NCBI GenBank assembly: GCA_026008535.1
Contig: BRKX01000006.1
Coordinates: 37,622,664-37,686,663 of the forward strand
From: Perilla frutescens
Taxonomy: Eukaryota; Streptophyta; Magnoliopsida; Lamiales; Lamiaceae
Length of the DNA stretch: 64,000 nt
Reading direction: 5' to 3'
The notes beneath the pieces were generated by a model, which worked only from the letters and a program-made list of their open reading frames with translations, did no database searches and was not told the DNA's origin. Of this stretch, positions 1 to 11,480 are shown piece after piece (positions within the stretch are counted from its first letter, which is position 1; every line of letters begins with the position of its first letter). A program made the translations under genes and the position numbers.

Positions 1-88
1 ATCCGTCTGGGCGGCCAGCACTAGCACCACCTTACCGTCGGGGCGGACCTCCGCCAAACGCCCCGACCGTGGCTCCATCGTTGCCTAG
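1..88 (+). other. Open GC-rich frame tail at window edge
   Basis: Frame 2 is open from the window edge to a TAG at 86-88 (28 sense codons), rich in Ser, Thr and Ala. It is more GC-rich than the AT-rich DNA after about 540. It could be the 3' end of a gene or polyprotein that starts outside the window. Nothing in the residues identifies a family, and an open frame this short could be chance. Confidence 0.15.
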
Positions 89-2089
89 AGTGCTAGCTTG
101 TACATATTTGTAAGCACGGCCTTGCACGACCGTTTTTGTCGTTTTCTAGCTTAGTTGTATCTAGTGTTGTCACTAGCGTTTTTTTTTTCTAAATCTTTTA
201 TAGGGGGTGAGAGCGAACTTTTGTCTGATTGTGAGCGTTGCAAAGAGCGACCCCCTCTCCAACCAACGCGTGTTGTAATTGCTTCCAAGCTATAATGTAC
301 ATTCAAATTGCATTAATGAAGATTTCTTTGCAATCAATCGTGATCGTTTGTTGCTTGCTCTGCCGAGACCACTAAAAGCACCAGAGGATGTGAATTGCGT
401 AATCATCGTGCATCAAGCTTTGCGAGCAAAGCTTTCGAGAGAGAGGCGAACATAGTCTAGGATGAACTACTAGCCGCACAGTGCGCTACTAACCTAAACG
501 CTACAAGCGTCCCGTGACACACAGTCAGTGTTGTCACCCATTATCAAACAACTTGTGATAACATACAAAGTTAAAACCTAATGCCATATTTTTTATATAT
601 ATAAAGCAACCTAAATGCCATATTTATTTAATATATAAAGCAACCTAATTTCGTTAGCGTTTATTTACTAGATAGTATAAAGGTGTTCTAGATACCTATG
701 ACACTATAATATAATGTTTGCTAATAATAATAAAGCTCATGATTATGTAAGGGTCCACATGTGTTAACCATTTATATTGGATAACATATTACACCATGTA
801 GATGAAATATATGATACTATATAAAATTATTAAAAATTACAGACTAAAATAACCTTGCAGATATTAATTAACTAACATTCGTACCAAAATTAGACAATAA
901 TTCCCGTCAACCGAGGAGGGAGGGAAGACTCCCACTATTTTTTTTCTTTAATTTCCTGGTTAAGGATAGATTGAAAGCTATATGGACCCCACCCCCTCCC
1001 CCCTCCAAAAAGATGAAGAATAAATACATTGATAAATTGCACTTTAATGCTTATATTTTAAGTCTTTTTAAAAAATAATCTACCTTTTTAAAATTAACAT
1101 AAAGTACTCAAATTTTTAAAGATTTTACAAATATAACATTTGATCAATTTTTCGACCCGAAATTTTAGGTAATTAATTGTATTTTAAGATTTTGGATTAA
1201 ATATTTTTTTACACGATTGAGAAACTAAAATCTTAAATTATAATCAATTACATATTATTTCCGGGTCAGAAAATTTATCATTTGACTAAGCCCAAGCCCC
1301 CCCCCCCAAAAGTCAAAAACATGGCACGTGCACGTCATGTCCGGACATGCACGGAGCTTGCACGAACCTGTCTTATTTTATTTTTCTTTTTTTTAATTTT
1401 TTTATTTTTTGTAGTGTTTTCCCCAAACAATATATACCCTAAATTAAAGTAGTGAACCCTAAAAAATAGGAATTAATTTTATTTTTTATCCATCTATTCG
1501 TCAGTACATTTCCCCGAAACTAACGTGTGGGCTCGTGATGAGTGATTCTCTCACCATTGAGTTAACAAGCCATGATGCATGATTCATTGCAAATTTTTGG
1601 GCTAAGTCTATGCTAGAACCCCCGCATTGCATCCCCTCTTCCGGATTTCTACCACGTGAAAATTGCATAATTTAATTAATTCAAAAATTGAAAATAAATG
1701 TTAACTAAGGTTGAGTTAAGCTATTTTCTACCTTTTTGTACCTGCTCCCCCTTTTTTCCAACAATTGAAATACAGAATTGCATTGAATGAAGGACTCCAA
1801 ATGTCAAATATACAAGCCCTTTTTTCCAACTTTTATCAGTATTTTATGGTTTTCGATCATGAAATACTATCATTTTCTTGAGATAGAGCAAACTATATCC
1901 TAAATAAGTATCGGCAAAGGCATGAAATAACATAAGATCACTTCTAAATTTATATCATAGAGCGGCCTTTTATTATTCGTTAGTTACCATAACGAAGACT
2001 ACTTGTGAGGAAATATATTTGAGCATCGACCAAGGATACAGCATGATAATTATTTTCCGATCATTCAAGTCGGTATTGTGTGGGTCAAA
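89..2089. other. Non-coding AT-rich stretch
   Basis: I see no gene. Positions 89-540 are moderately GC-rich and may be the 3' flank of whatever ends at 88. From 540 the DNA is AT-rich with poly-T, poly-C and ATAT runs. The stretch at about 1030-1290 resembles in wording the MITE at 49,001-49,292 (a run near 'ttacaaatataacatttgat' then a 'ttttcg' pair), so it may be a decayed relative. Confidence 0.4.
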
Positions 2090-2677
2090 ATGGAGTGGCT
2101 GCATCTACCCCCTTCCCCCTCAAAAGCATCGACAAAAAGATTGAGAAGAGGGTTTGGACGTCTGAAATCAAAGAACTCGCCAGTTGCGAAGCAGTGTCTC
2201 CTCCACAGAAACAAACAACGTTCGAAGCTTGAATGTGATATAACTGTCCTTGAAATTGTAAATTCTCAATATCAAAGAAATGACCAAAACATGAAGAGAC
2301 TTAAGAATTCATGTTTTGGTCATTTCTTTGATATTGAGAATTTACAATTTCAAGGACAGTTATATCACATTCTTGTTAAGAATTATTTGAATAAGGAGTC
2401 TGAGGGTGATGAGATTTTGAGTTTCACTATTCATGATGAAGTGTTCGAATTTGGTCTCGTCGAATACATGACAGTTTGCGGTTTGAAATTTGATAGGTGG
2501 TATGAGCCTCCCGCGTCGTCGAATATCCATCGTGATGTCTTTCTAAGTAAGTCCAATCTGAAGTTCTATGATATAAGCAAAGCTCTCGTAGAAGAGTCCA
2601 AAGTCAGTCTTGGTCGATCCGATATGCGTTTGAAGTTGGCATTGTTGTATGTTCTGTACGCCATCGTGATTAGGAGT
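2090..2677 (+). pseudogene. DUF1985-like transposon protein fragment
   Basis: The reading frame opens at ATG 2090. From about 2314 it encodes a segment like the DUF1985 domain (FGHFFDIENLQFQGQLYH, then a region with VFEFGLVEYMTVCGLKF and KLALLYVL). In plants this domain occurs mostly in transposon-derived proteins, often with Ulp1-type proteases. The first 70 residues are not a natural N-terminus, because they are largely translated from an inverted copy of the domain's own coding DNA (2231-2295). After about 2677 the frame runs into an unrelated repeat rich in AACCGA and stops at 2722. I call it a rearranged, truncated relic. The domain assignment rests on recall of the family pattern, not on a search. 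Confidence 0.55.
2231..2372. repeat. Perfect 65-bp inverted repeat with 12-nt loop
   Basis: The left arm at 2231-2295 and right arm at 2308-2372 are exact reverse complements over all 65 bases, separated by 12 nt. The right arm is the sense DUF1985 coding segment and the left arm is its antisense copy. RNA from either strand would form a perfect 65-bp stem. The absence of any mismatch implies either a recent inverted duplication or gene conversion between the arms. Confidence 0.97.
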
Positions 2678-3260
2678 GTGCAAAAACCGAACCGACCGAA
2701 TGGACCGAACGAAAAAAGCTAATTTCGGTCGGTTTTCACTCTATGTAATTCAGTTTCGGTCTTATGAATTGAGACCGAAGCTAATTTCGATCGGTTTCGA
2801 TCTTGGGAATTTTAGGACTGATAAGATCGATAGACCGAACATAAGGCATACATCTATTTTAGATTTTTAGTATTTTATATTTATTTAGTTAATACTTAAT
2901 ATAATAATTGGTGAACCCTACTCATTACTCAATTAAGCCGCTGAGAGAGAGACGAGATTTGAGAATTGAGAATGCCGCCGACTGGAGACTCACTACATCA
3001 CTGCCGCTGAGACATCATCGTCGTTGCCGTTGTAGTCCAGTTCGCCGAGCCATCCAGAGATCATCATCTCCGCTAAGACATCATCGCCACTGAGACATCG
3101 CTGCCGCTGAGACATCATCACCGCTACCTGAGGTACCTATTCGTCCAGAGATATTAGTTTTTAGTTTTGTATTGCTACGAGATTTTATGTTGAACCTGAA
3201 ACATATATAACCCCCATTAATATCTCTAATGGCGAAAGAGAAAGCTGGTAAATGGCTTAA
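2670..3260 (+). mobile_element. Possible hAT-type element 5' end
   Basis: Homology to DUF1985 ends abruptly at about 2677 with TAGGAGTGTGCAAAAACCG. This resembles the CAGGGGTGTGCAAA type of terminus common in plant hAT elements. It is followed by degenerate ACCGA/TCGGT repeats and then a CT/GC-rich leader-like stretch (2905-3130). I see no matching inverted terminus or transposase downstream, so at most one end is present. Confidence 0.3.
3003..3128 (+). repeat. Imperfect CCGCTGAGACATCATC repeats
   Basis: Four or more imperfect copies of a 16-nt word (CCGCTGAGACATCATC and variants) lie between 3003 and 3128 in otherwise AT-rich DNA. Short peptides read through here are low-complexity and I do not treat them as genes. 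Confidence 0.6.
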
Positions 3261-4242
3261 ATATTTTACGTCGATGTTCAGTAGATTTAATTAGCAAGGA
3301 ACTTATTTAGTAGATTTAATTAGGCAAACTTCCAACATATTTACTAAATATTTAGATTTAATTATTCAGCATATTGTTGTTGGAGTTATTCTGCAAACTT
3401 CCAAACAAATTAGGCAATCATTTCAGCATGTTTAGATTTAATTATTAACCAATATTGAACAATCATTAAGTAGCTAGATTAAATTATTTAAAAACAAAAA
3501 ACAGTTTTTATAACATCACAATCAAGCATTTTAATTGGCAACAGGACTTCATATCAATTATCAAGCATGGAATAACACTTTTCTATTTTTCAATGTATAA
3601 CATTTATCTCAATTAAGCATGATTCATTAGCATATGACTGATGATTCGCTAGCATCATAATTAATTATATTGCTATCACATCAATTTTAGAGTTCAACAA
3701 TTTAATTTTATTAAATATTATCATTGCTGCTGTTAGTACTGTCGTACACTAAACAGAAGTAGTATGTAATGCTAAAGAAAAGTAATACACAATGCTAATA
3801 AAAATAATAATGTTGTATGAAGCCAAATAATGCAACTAACAATCTTCAATCAAACAACTATAACTTTGTTCACGATTCATATTTTTTTGAAATTATTTTT
3901 TGTTGAAAATTAAGCTTGACTAGCTTTCCAACCATATAAAACTTGTAATTTAATAATTTCCTAACAAAATCCGTTTTGTGTTTAAAGTTAGATGTTGTGT
4001 ATGAAGTGATATTGCTTCATTAGCATATGATTATATGCTCGTCAACATATGAATGTGTCTTCGTTAGCCCCCGCGTCCTCCAAGTCCACTATTTTCTTTA
4101 TTTTTTAAATTTGACATAGATACAGATATTACCAAAATGTCACCGCGTTTTTTGAAGTTCCACTTATTTACAATAATGCTACTGCCCTTTAACCAAATCT
4201 AGACCATTGAATTTTGAAGGATGTGTGATGGGAGATTGATTT
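3129..4242. other. AT-rich stretch without a gene
   Basis: No credible reading frame. Around 3860-3970 the wording (ataactttg ... gaaattattttttgttga ... agctttccaacc) resembles the modules of the tandem arrays at 17.1-23.1 kb, so a dispersed single copy of that repeat may be present. Confidence 0.4.
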
Positions 4243-7089
4243 TGTAATACCCCGAAACATTTTAGAAGATTTTATTCAACTTATGTTACCCTCTGATAAT
4301 TTAAAAAATAAGTTGGGTCCTTAAATGATTCAAATAAAGGAAAATCGCAGACATGAAAATCTGTTACATTTTATTTTGGTCAAAAATTGCTTTAAAAATA
4401 TGTTCTAATATTTTTCTCGGGTTGATAGAAAAAAATTTCGAGCATCGTGCCAAACTTTGAATTTTCTAATTTCGAGTTCAAATGAACTCTTGACACAACT
4501 TTAAGTTGGAAAATAATAAATTCAATAGAAAAAGGCACATCCGTCATTATCCAATTTCTTTTTCAAAAGATTATCTTATTCGTAATTATCCTATTCTTTT
4601 TACATCATTATCCTCTTTCTTTTATTCGTTATTATCCTATTTATTTTTCCTCTATAAATAGGAGCTTCAGATTTCATTTTTCATTTATTTTCAAAATCGA
4701 AACGTCGAGCAGTTTCCAGAGAATGTACGCCTCTAGTTTCCTATTTCAATTCTGAAATAGTCATTTTGAAGGTGTCAACGCGTAGATCATGAATACATGA
4801 TTGAAATGATGACACGAAGGATGATCACAATGGAAAATCATCGTCACTGCCACCAATTCCTCGGAGAAGGTACTTTCTCCGATTCTGGTCACTCGGACCA
4901 ATGAATTTAGAAATTTCAAATTCTAAATATGCTTATATTTTGATTATCTTTAATTCTACCGATTCCGATTTTTAATGTTGTGAGTTTTCGGTATTTTTCC
5001 CCGTTTTCATTTTATGTAAATCTCAGATCTATTCTTCTTGGATAGTCGTATTAGAAATCTTCTTCTTATAAATAGTCTTTGATCATTTGGATCTTATAGT
5101 TAACCGAAATAGATTTTTGATTTCTCATCATTTGAAATCCGGATCCGAATATTATATTATAAATCTTCCCAGTTCGAATTTATGTTCTAGCCGTCCGATA
5201 TTTGATCTGATTACACCATTAAATTCTTTATTTTCTGAACTATCAAAAATTGTACTTTTGAGTAAAAATCCAACGAGTATCACGCCCGATCGAGACCGAT
5301 ACATTTTCAGCTAAAATCTGTGAATATTGTTACGGAAACTCCAGTTTCACCCATTTTGGGTCGTCAAATCGAAAATGTTTCTTCTCGAAAGTTGCTCCAA
5401 ATATTATTTTCTATAAGTCTGCCAAGTTTCGCGATCTCGTTGCGAGTTTTGAATAATTTTGATTATTTAAAGTAGACAGTTATTTTTATACCGGGAGTAT
5501 ATATTATCGAAAAATTCTAAAATTCTCATTCGTTAGTCTTGGCATATATAGTATCATCCTTGAATATTTTCGTAATTTTTGAGCAGTTAAAAAGTATCAT
5601 GGGGTAGATCTGGTAAACTTTGGATAAATGACAAGTTTTAGAAAGAGACCTCTGTCAAATCAGTTGATCCCAGTAAAGCAAGAATAACATTTTGGAATTT
5701 ATTTCCTTCTTCATCGAAATTATTCGAGGTCTCTAGAGTCGCGCAATCTATTTTAGAATAGAATAGAATTAATTATAACTCCGTTTATAGTAGATTAATT
5801 CTCGAAAATATAGCGATTATCCTGAGTTGAAGTTTACCTTCTGTAGTACCAGCTGAGCTAGAGAAAGAGTATCAGGGTTGATTCTTCAGGAGTTAGCTTT
5901 TCAGAATCCCGAGAAAGGTGGGTTATATTATATTATATCTTTGCAAATTGTATCTTTCGAGCTATTAAGCTCTGCTTTGTTAAAATTGCATATGTGACTA
6001 TCTGTGTTAAATATTTACGTGCTACTGTATGTTATCGGAGTCTCATATACCAGCGCTGTGTCAATGTGAGTAGCTACAGTATGCATGCATTATTTGTCCT
6101 GCCCTACTCCTTGTCAGTGAGACTAAAATGAAACACTTATGGGTTATACTCATTGGGTATACTTGGCCATACTCAACTTTACGCGTGGTGATGTAGTACG
6201 GGTTGCGGGCAGTGACTGGTTACTCTTAAGCGCTTTCACGATAAAATGTATTGGTGAACTTAGGTTGCTTTAAATTTTAAAATCTCCTAAGCTTCACTAC
6301 CTGCATGAACACAGATAGATTACTTTAACAAAATGATTTGCATAACTTGAATTGTAAAACTTACCCACTGAGTGCATTAGTACTCAGCCTAAATCTTTTC
6401 AAACATTTTCAGGTCAGTAGGCTGGAGCGTGGAGGTGACGAGGCTGAGATATGGGCTATTATGATTTACATATTTTTCTGTTGTCCCTTTTTGTTTGTAT
6501 TCTGTTAAGAACTGAGCTTCCGCACATATGATATTCTTTTACTAAATGCTAAGAACTCTGATCTTGGTATTTTGTTGATATGATTCTACTTCTCTGATTC
6601 TGAACATTTGTTGACTTCCTAGTTAACATGTATCATATGCTTAGTTATATAATTATTCCAAAGGGAGGAAGCCCATCTTTCGTTATGTCTATTTGATCAT
6701 TTATTTTGGCCTATGGAAGGCCATAATTTATTCAGTATATTGGTGTCCGTTTCTTTTGTCGGCCTATGAATGGGTCTATTGATTGTTGGTATCTGTTTAT
6801 TTGTTTTCGTTTAACCTATGAAAGGGCTTATTGAATTGTTACATCCTCCATTCTTCTCTTATAAGCCGTTATAAATGGGAATTCGCTCTAGTTACAGAGA
6901 TTATGTTGTCTAATTTTCCGGAAGGCATAACCTCTCTTTGGCATACTCGGTTGTTAAATTTTATTCCAAGCATTAATCCTTTTGGATTAACACCCCGTCA
7001 TTAATTTAATTACCCCATTTCTTTCCCGCTTCTTAATTCCCACCCCCGTGGCGTCCATTTTCATGATCTTTCTGGATCGGGGCGCTACA
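4243..7089 (+). mobile_element. Long LTR, Ty3/gypsy-type retrotransposon
   Basis: The segment begins TGTAATACCCCG and ends CGGGGCGCTACA, a TG...CA pair whose outer bases are roughly complementary, as in LTRs. It is followed after three bases by a primer binding site complementary to initiator methionine tRNA, which fixes it as the 5' LTR of a plus-strand element. Length is about 2.85 kb. Blocks at 5930-6060 and 6100-6430 are clearly homologous to 12,620-13,170 in the solo LTR described below, including an ACTCAGCC ... TTTTCAGGT segment. A short open frame at 5087-5314 is not conserved as a protein and I leave it out. The Ty3 assignment is inferred from the CCCCG...CGGGGCGCTACA style of ends, since no pol gene is attached. 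Confidence 0.7.
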
Positions 7090-7092
7090 AAG

Positions 7093-7104
7093 TGGTATCA
7101 GAGC
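7093..7104 (+). promoter_or_regulatory. Primer binding site (tRNA-iMet)
   Basis: TGGTATCAGAGC lies three bases after the LTR end. It is the standard sequence complementary to the 3' end of plant initiator methionine tRNA, which primes minus-strand cDNA synthesis. Confidence 0.85.
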
Positions 7105-7984
7105 AGGTTTGCAACTCTGCAGACCTGTTGGGTCTTATTTCGTCTTTTATTGAAATTATGTGTGATATTATATAAGCCCTCAACTCGTCACTCACGCAAC
7201 AACTTAAAAGGTACGCATGTTTTTATGCAAATTTTAGTTTTTAAAAGTTTACATTATTTGTTGAAATGTTATGTCTGTCTAAAAATGAAAGATTAGGATT
7301 CGCCGTGTTGACGGGAATTCCTTGAAAGATTGATTATTATGCGGATAGCATACTCTGATTAACTGCGCTGATTGCGTACTCTGTTGCTATGGTGATAGCA
7401 TACTGGTTTTGAAATATTTCAGTGAGCATACTGGTTTCTGTCGAAAAACTATGTTGATTACATATATGTATGAACTTGTTTATATATGCCTTGTGAATAC
7501 TTATGATGTTGGGAACGTGCAGAATGCATACTGTAAACCTTGATAGCCGGAATGTGTTTATTGTTTATACTCTTGAATAAGTACAAGAACTTGAAAGTGG
7601 GAGAATGTAAGATTAACTTAGCCTATAGTTGCTGAACTTAGGCTGAATTTGTAAACACTAATGAGATTGTTGAGAACATAGTTTGACTGAGGAAACGTTT
7701 CATTTTGATGACTGAACATAAACTTACGGCTCAGAATAACTGTCACATGTATATCACGATGAGCGGATTACGAGATTTTGTACGTATACCAAGAAAGAGA
7801 TCGATTCGGTGTTTGAGTTCATTGGGGAAATGACCTACTCTATGGGGGTCAACATTCGGTTAGAAGAAGTCTTTCAGATTGAGCTGTGTTAAAGCTAACC
7901 AAGAATTTGCATTGTTACTAGGAAGATGGACATATTAAGGAATAGAATATTTTGAAAACAAAAACATAAGTCAATGATCTATTA
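7105..7984 (+). mobile_element. Truncated internal region of the 4.2-kb LTR element
   Basis: This is leader-like DNA after the primer binding site. No gag or pol motif can be seen and no frame exceeds about 80 codons. The element appears truncated before its gag, near where a MITE-like piece begins (about 7985). Confidence 0.45.
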
Positions 7985-8230
7985 TAGTTCTCATGAGAAT
8001 ACCTAATACCCATTATAACCAACCTCTTAGACACCATATTTAAAAACGGGAGAATATATGGAACTAACCAGTCAAACTTTTAAAAGATTTATTTTAGCAA
8101 GTAACTTTTAAACATATTTTATTTGGCCAGAATTACTATATTACCCCTATATTTATTTTTAACATATTTCAATTCCCCCACCATTCAACCGCGCGCCATT
8201 CACATTTCACATTTAACGATCCTGTTGCAA
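7985..8230. other. MITE-like fragment and AT-rich spacer
   Basis: Positions 7985-8030 (AGTTCTCATGAGAATACC, then ACCCATTATAACCAACC) match one arm of the foldback MITE at 13,536-13,790. The rest is AT-rich with no gene. Confidence 0.45.
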
Positions 8231-8887
8231 TTACAGGGAATAAAGATTCGTTCCTGTTGCAAATGTCCTTAGGGACCCCATCAGCTCTTGTAACTTCATT
8301 CTACTCACGTCCTTGGCCTCTTCAATTGCCGTGACTTTGTATGCGAATCTCTTGGGTAGAGATCGCAGAAATTTCCGCACAAGTTTCTCCTCAGAGATTG
8401 CATCACCAAGCGCAAAGCTTTCGTTAGCTATGTCACAAATCTTGGCGTTGAAATCAGCAAGCTTTTCACCCTCATCCATTCAAAGGTTCTCAAATCTGGT
8501 AGTAAGAAGTTGCATACAAGATACACGAACACTGCTTGTTTCTTCGAATGTAGTCTGAAGGATATCCCATGCATCCTTTACCTTGTCACACGTGGAGATA
8601 AGCTTGAAGATATTCATGTCCACTGCAGAGAAGATAGCGTTCATGGCTTTAGCATTCAGCCACATGACCTGATAATCAGCATCATTAAATTCTTCTTCTG
8701 GCTTCAGCACCGCTTTGCCTTTCTCATCCTTCTTGGTAGGAGGCTTCCACTCTTCAATCACTATCTTCCAGGCACGCTCATCAATTGAGTGAATGAAAGT
8801 TGTCATTCTAGCTTTCTAATAGGCATAGTTGTTACCATCAAGGAGCGGAGGTCGCACCGTCGAGGCTTCTTCTTTCATCGAATCCAT
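8231..8887 (-). pseudogene. copia gag fragment (UBN2-like)
   Basis: Reading leftward from ATG 8887, the frame gives the N-terminal part of a copia Gag: a PLLDGNNYAYW-like start with the Trp codon now TAG, then VMWLNAKAMNAIFSAVD, DAWDILQTTFEET and MKLQELMGSL. This is the UBN2/DUF4219 pattern, which packages element RNA. A second in-frame stop (TGA at about 8480-8482, probably from an Arg codon) splits it into pieces of 108 and 82 residues. The zinc knuckle and everything downstream are missing. It sits 3' of its own PBS and LTR in the correct order for a minus-strand element. Confidence 0.8.
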
Positions 8888-8952
8888 CTCGGCAAAACAA
8901 CACAAAATACACGGATTAATACCCCAAGATCAACCCTGAAAACAGGCAACCC

Positions 8953-8964
8953 GCTCTGGTGCCA
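8953..8964 (-). promoter_or_regulatory. Primer binding site of the copia relic
   Basis: On the minus strand TGGCACCAGAGC lies two bases inside the LTR end. It differs from TGGTATCAGAGC at two positions (T to C, T to C), a common variant in this group of copia elements. Confidence 0.65.
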
Positions 8965-8966
8965 AT

Positions 8967-9890
8967 TGAAAAACAGTAATCCGTGCTAGAGTGTTGAAAT
9001 TATAACTGCTTAAACTGTTCTATGATATGTGTGGGACAGATGCAAGAACATGTAAAATAAAAGCAGTAAAAACGCACGAGATTGTTAACCCAATTCGGTT
9101 CAACAACCTACTCTGGGGGGATTGTTCCCAAACTTGAAGTTTCGATTGTTACTCCTTCAAAGAGTGTATTAGGGTTCTTACACAAACAAACCTTCCGCCT
9201 TATGTCGCTCGTTCTTCTCCACGAACTCTTTCACTAGCCGAAAGTTGTAAGATCATCTCAGAACCATGACACTAGACTCCCTCTAGCTACCCACGACTTC
9301 AACCTACAATCTCTCCCGAGATTGCGTACAAAACAAGACAAAAATCCCCTCACGTGTTTCACTCGAAAACACTCACAACTAGTCTATCATGTTGAACGGA
9401 TTAATGAACAACTACTAGTTACATCGACCACAAACAAACTGACTCTCAAACAATCTATCAAGAGAATCTAAACAATATATGAGTAATACCGATTGCTCCT
9501 CAATTCGGACTTCATATAGACTTTGGCGTCGATCTCCATCCGCCGCCAATATGGTAAGTGGATTGAGGTTTATGGGCTTCCAAACGTGTGTAGATACTCT
9601 CCAAGTGTAGTGGGGTTAATTCAGCACTGTGTCTACACCATAAGGCAGTCAATCTAACAAATCTTGCTTTCCACGAACTGATCCGAGCAAAATCTTTCCA
9701 ACTTGGAAACTACCATAAATAGAGTGTCCTTGGTTCTGTCTGGGACATAATCTGGAACAGTTCGCCAACTGTTCTTTTTTTTCTTGCACAGCGGAAAATG
9801 GGGTTTGTTGGGACATACCCAGGTCCATTTTGTCGAACATATCTCGCCAATAACAACACGAACACTTCGTTCTTGATTGTGGCACTAACA
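8967..9890 (-). mobile_element. copia LTR, about 924 bp
   Basis: On the minus strand it begins TGTTAGTGCCACAATC and ends TTTTTCA, directly before the PBS. The start is a familiar copia LTR start. It is the 5' LTR of the element whose gag relic lies at 8231-8887. No 3' LTR is present in the window. Confidence 0.7.
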
Positions 9891-10243
9891 ATCATGAAGA
9901 TGGTTTCATCAAACGTGGATGATTTAGTTATATTACATGTTGTTTGTGATAATATTTTTAGTTATTTAATATTTTTAATTTTTTTAGTTATTTAATGATA
10001 AACTTGTGTGATATGATATAATAATATTATGTTCATTTTTATTTTACAAAGTTAATTATACTAGAATAACATTCTAGTATGTATAAGAGATTTTGATAAT
10101 TGATTGGTCTTATTATAAGGTAATTTGTATTCATATATACTTTAGTCGTTTGTTGAATACTTCTAAGTAAAATATGTGTATATTATGGGATAAAATATTA
10201 TTGATGCGGTGATATTATATAATATATATATATATATATATAT
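9891..10243. other. AT-rich spacer with (TA)n
   Basis: No gene. A TA dinucleotide run at about 10,221-10,242 adjoins the next LTR and may have been its insertion site. Confidence 0.5.
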
Positions 10244-10724
10244 TGTAACACCTCGTCCCAAAATAAATCTATGAATTACTCCAACCATATAGGAAGTATG
10301 TGTTGATTATATGATTCTTTGAAATGATTTTAGAAAATTCCAAATATAGAGAAAATGACTCCCAAAGTTGGCTCAATTCTTTTCTTAAAATCATATTATC
10401 CTCTAAATCTTTCTCGATCATATATCTTGTTCCTCGTGACGAGACATTTCCATGAGCCTTTTTCATTCGTCATTTGGACATTTATTAAATCATGGGTGTC
10501 CTAACTATTGAAACACTGAATTTTTATCCTGAAAATAAAATTCTACTACTTTATATTTAACTCCGAAATTGGTTTCGTCTTTTAACTAGGGGTCACGAAT
10601 CTTTTCATAATCGTGTGATCGTCGATTTCATTAAAAACGGAGTTCGTTTGACTTTCCAATTAAATGGTATTCGTTCTCTATTTCAACTCAATACCATATA
10701 TTAAAATATATCACAAATTAATTG

Positions 10725-10848
10725 CCACCATTCAACCTTGCATTGCTCCAAGTGTCAACCTTACCTTGTTCCAAATGTCACCTTGCATTGCTCCAAATGT
10801 CACCATGCATGATAAGAGTGCCCCATGTGTCACCATCTATTCCAACTA
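10725..10848 (+). repeat. Short tandem words in LTR
   Basis: An imperfect 20-nt repeat of the form TGCTCCAAATGTCACCWTGC occurs about five times in a row. It lies in the upstream half of the solo LTR. Confidence 0.7.
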
Positions 10849-10999
10849 GTTGATGCATGTCCTACACATGTCTAACATAGTTATTGGTTGAATCAAGTAG
10901 AGGGTGGATGAGGAAGAGCCCTACTTTCTCCCATATTCTCTTCTTCACTAGTTTCTCTCTTTCCCTCATAGCAGCAACCTTTCTTTCTCTTCTATTTTC

Positions 11000-11480
11000 G
11001 ACCCTCAAACCTTAACCAAGAATTCTGAAATTTTACAGAGAGAATCCCACTTTCATGTAGATGATGTTAGCTGAAGAAATCATCCAATTTGATTCTCATA
11101 TGGTTGAGAACTAAGGCAAACATTGCAGTGGTGGCTGTTTTCGGCCAAGCTGCAGCAACTATTTTATTTTGTACATTTCGACCCTTAAATCTCCACCAAC
11201 ATAGTTGAAATTTTGATATGTTGTTCCTCTCTTCACGTAGTTGATGTTAGCCACTGGAATCGGTCGATTTATTGTCCAGAAAGTCAGAAACAAAAGACAT
11301 GCAAAATTGGGGTTTCTAGCTGTAAGTTTTATCATTAGTGTAGCAGTCGTATTTTACAATTTTTGTCCTTTAAATGTCATCCATAAATTATGAAAATTTA
11401 GTACGTTTTTCCTCTAATTATGTAGTTGATTTTAGGCTCAAGAATTTCTCAATTCGGATCTCTAAAGCTCCTAAACGAAC
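11000..11480 (+). repeat. Three degenerate ~180-bp modules in LTR
   Basis: Three units start near 11,000, 11,176 and 11,355. Each has a TTTYGACCCTYAAA-like start, a TGAAATTTT segment, a CTCTTCACGTAGTTGATGTTAG-like segment, and then an AATTTCTC/ATCGGTC tail. They are strongly diverged from each other, so the duplication is old. Confidence 0.55.

Noticed and set aside
7093..7984. An intact Ty3/gypsy gag-pol after the first LTR
   Set aside because: No capsid, zinc knuckle, protease or RT motif occurs before the copia relic begins.
8510..8989. Plus-strand frames overlapping the copia gag relic
   Set aside because: They are the opposite strand of the recognisable gag sequence and its leader.
9649..9995. 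Overlapping frames of 60-80 residues on both strands
   Set aside because: They lie inside the copia LTR, which is non-coding.
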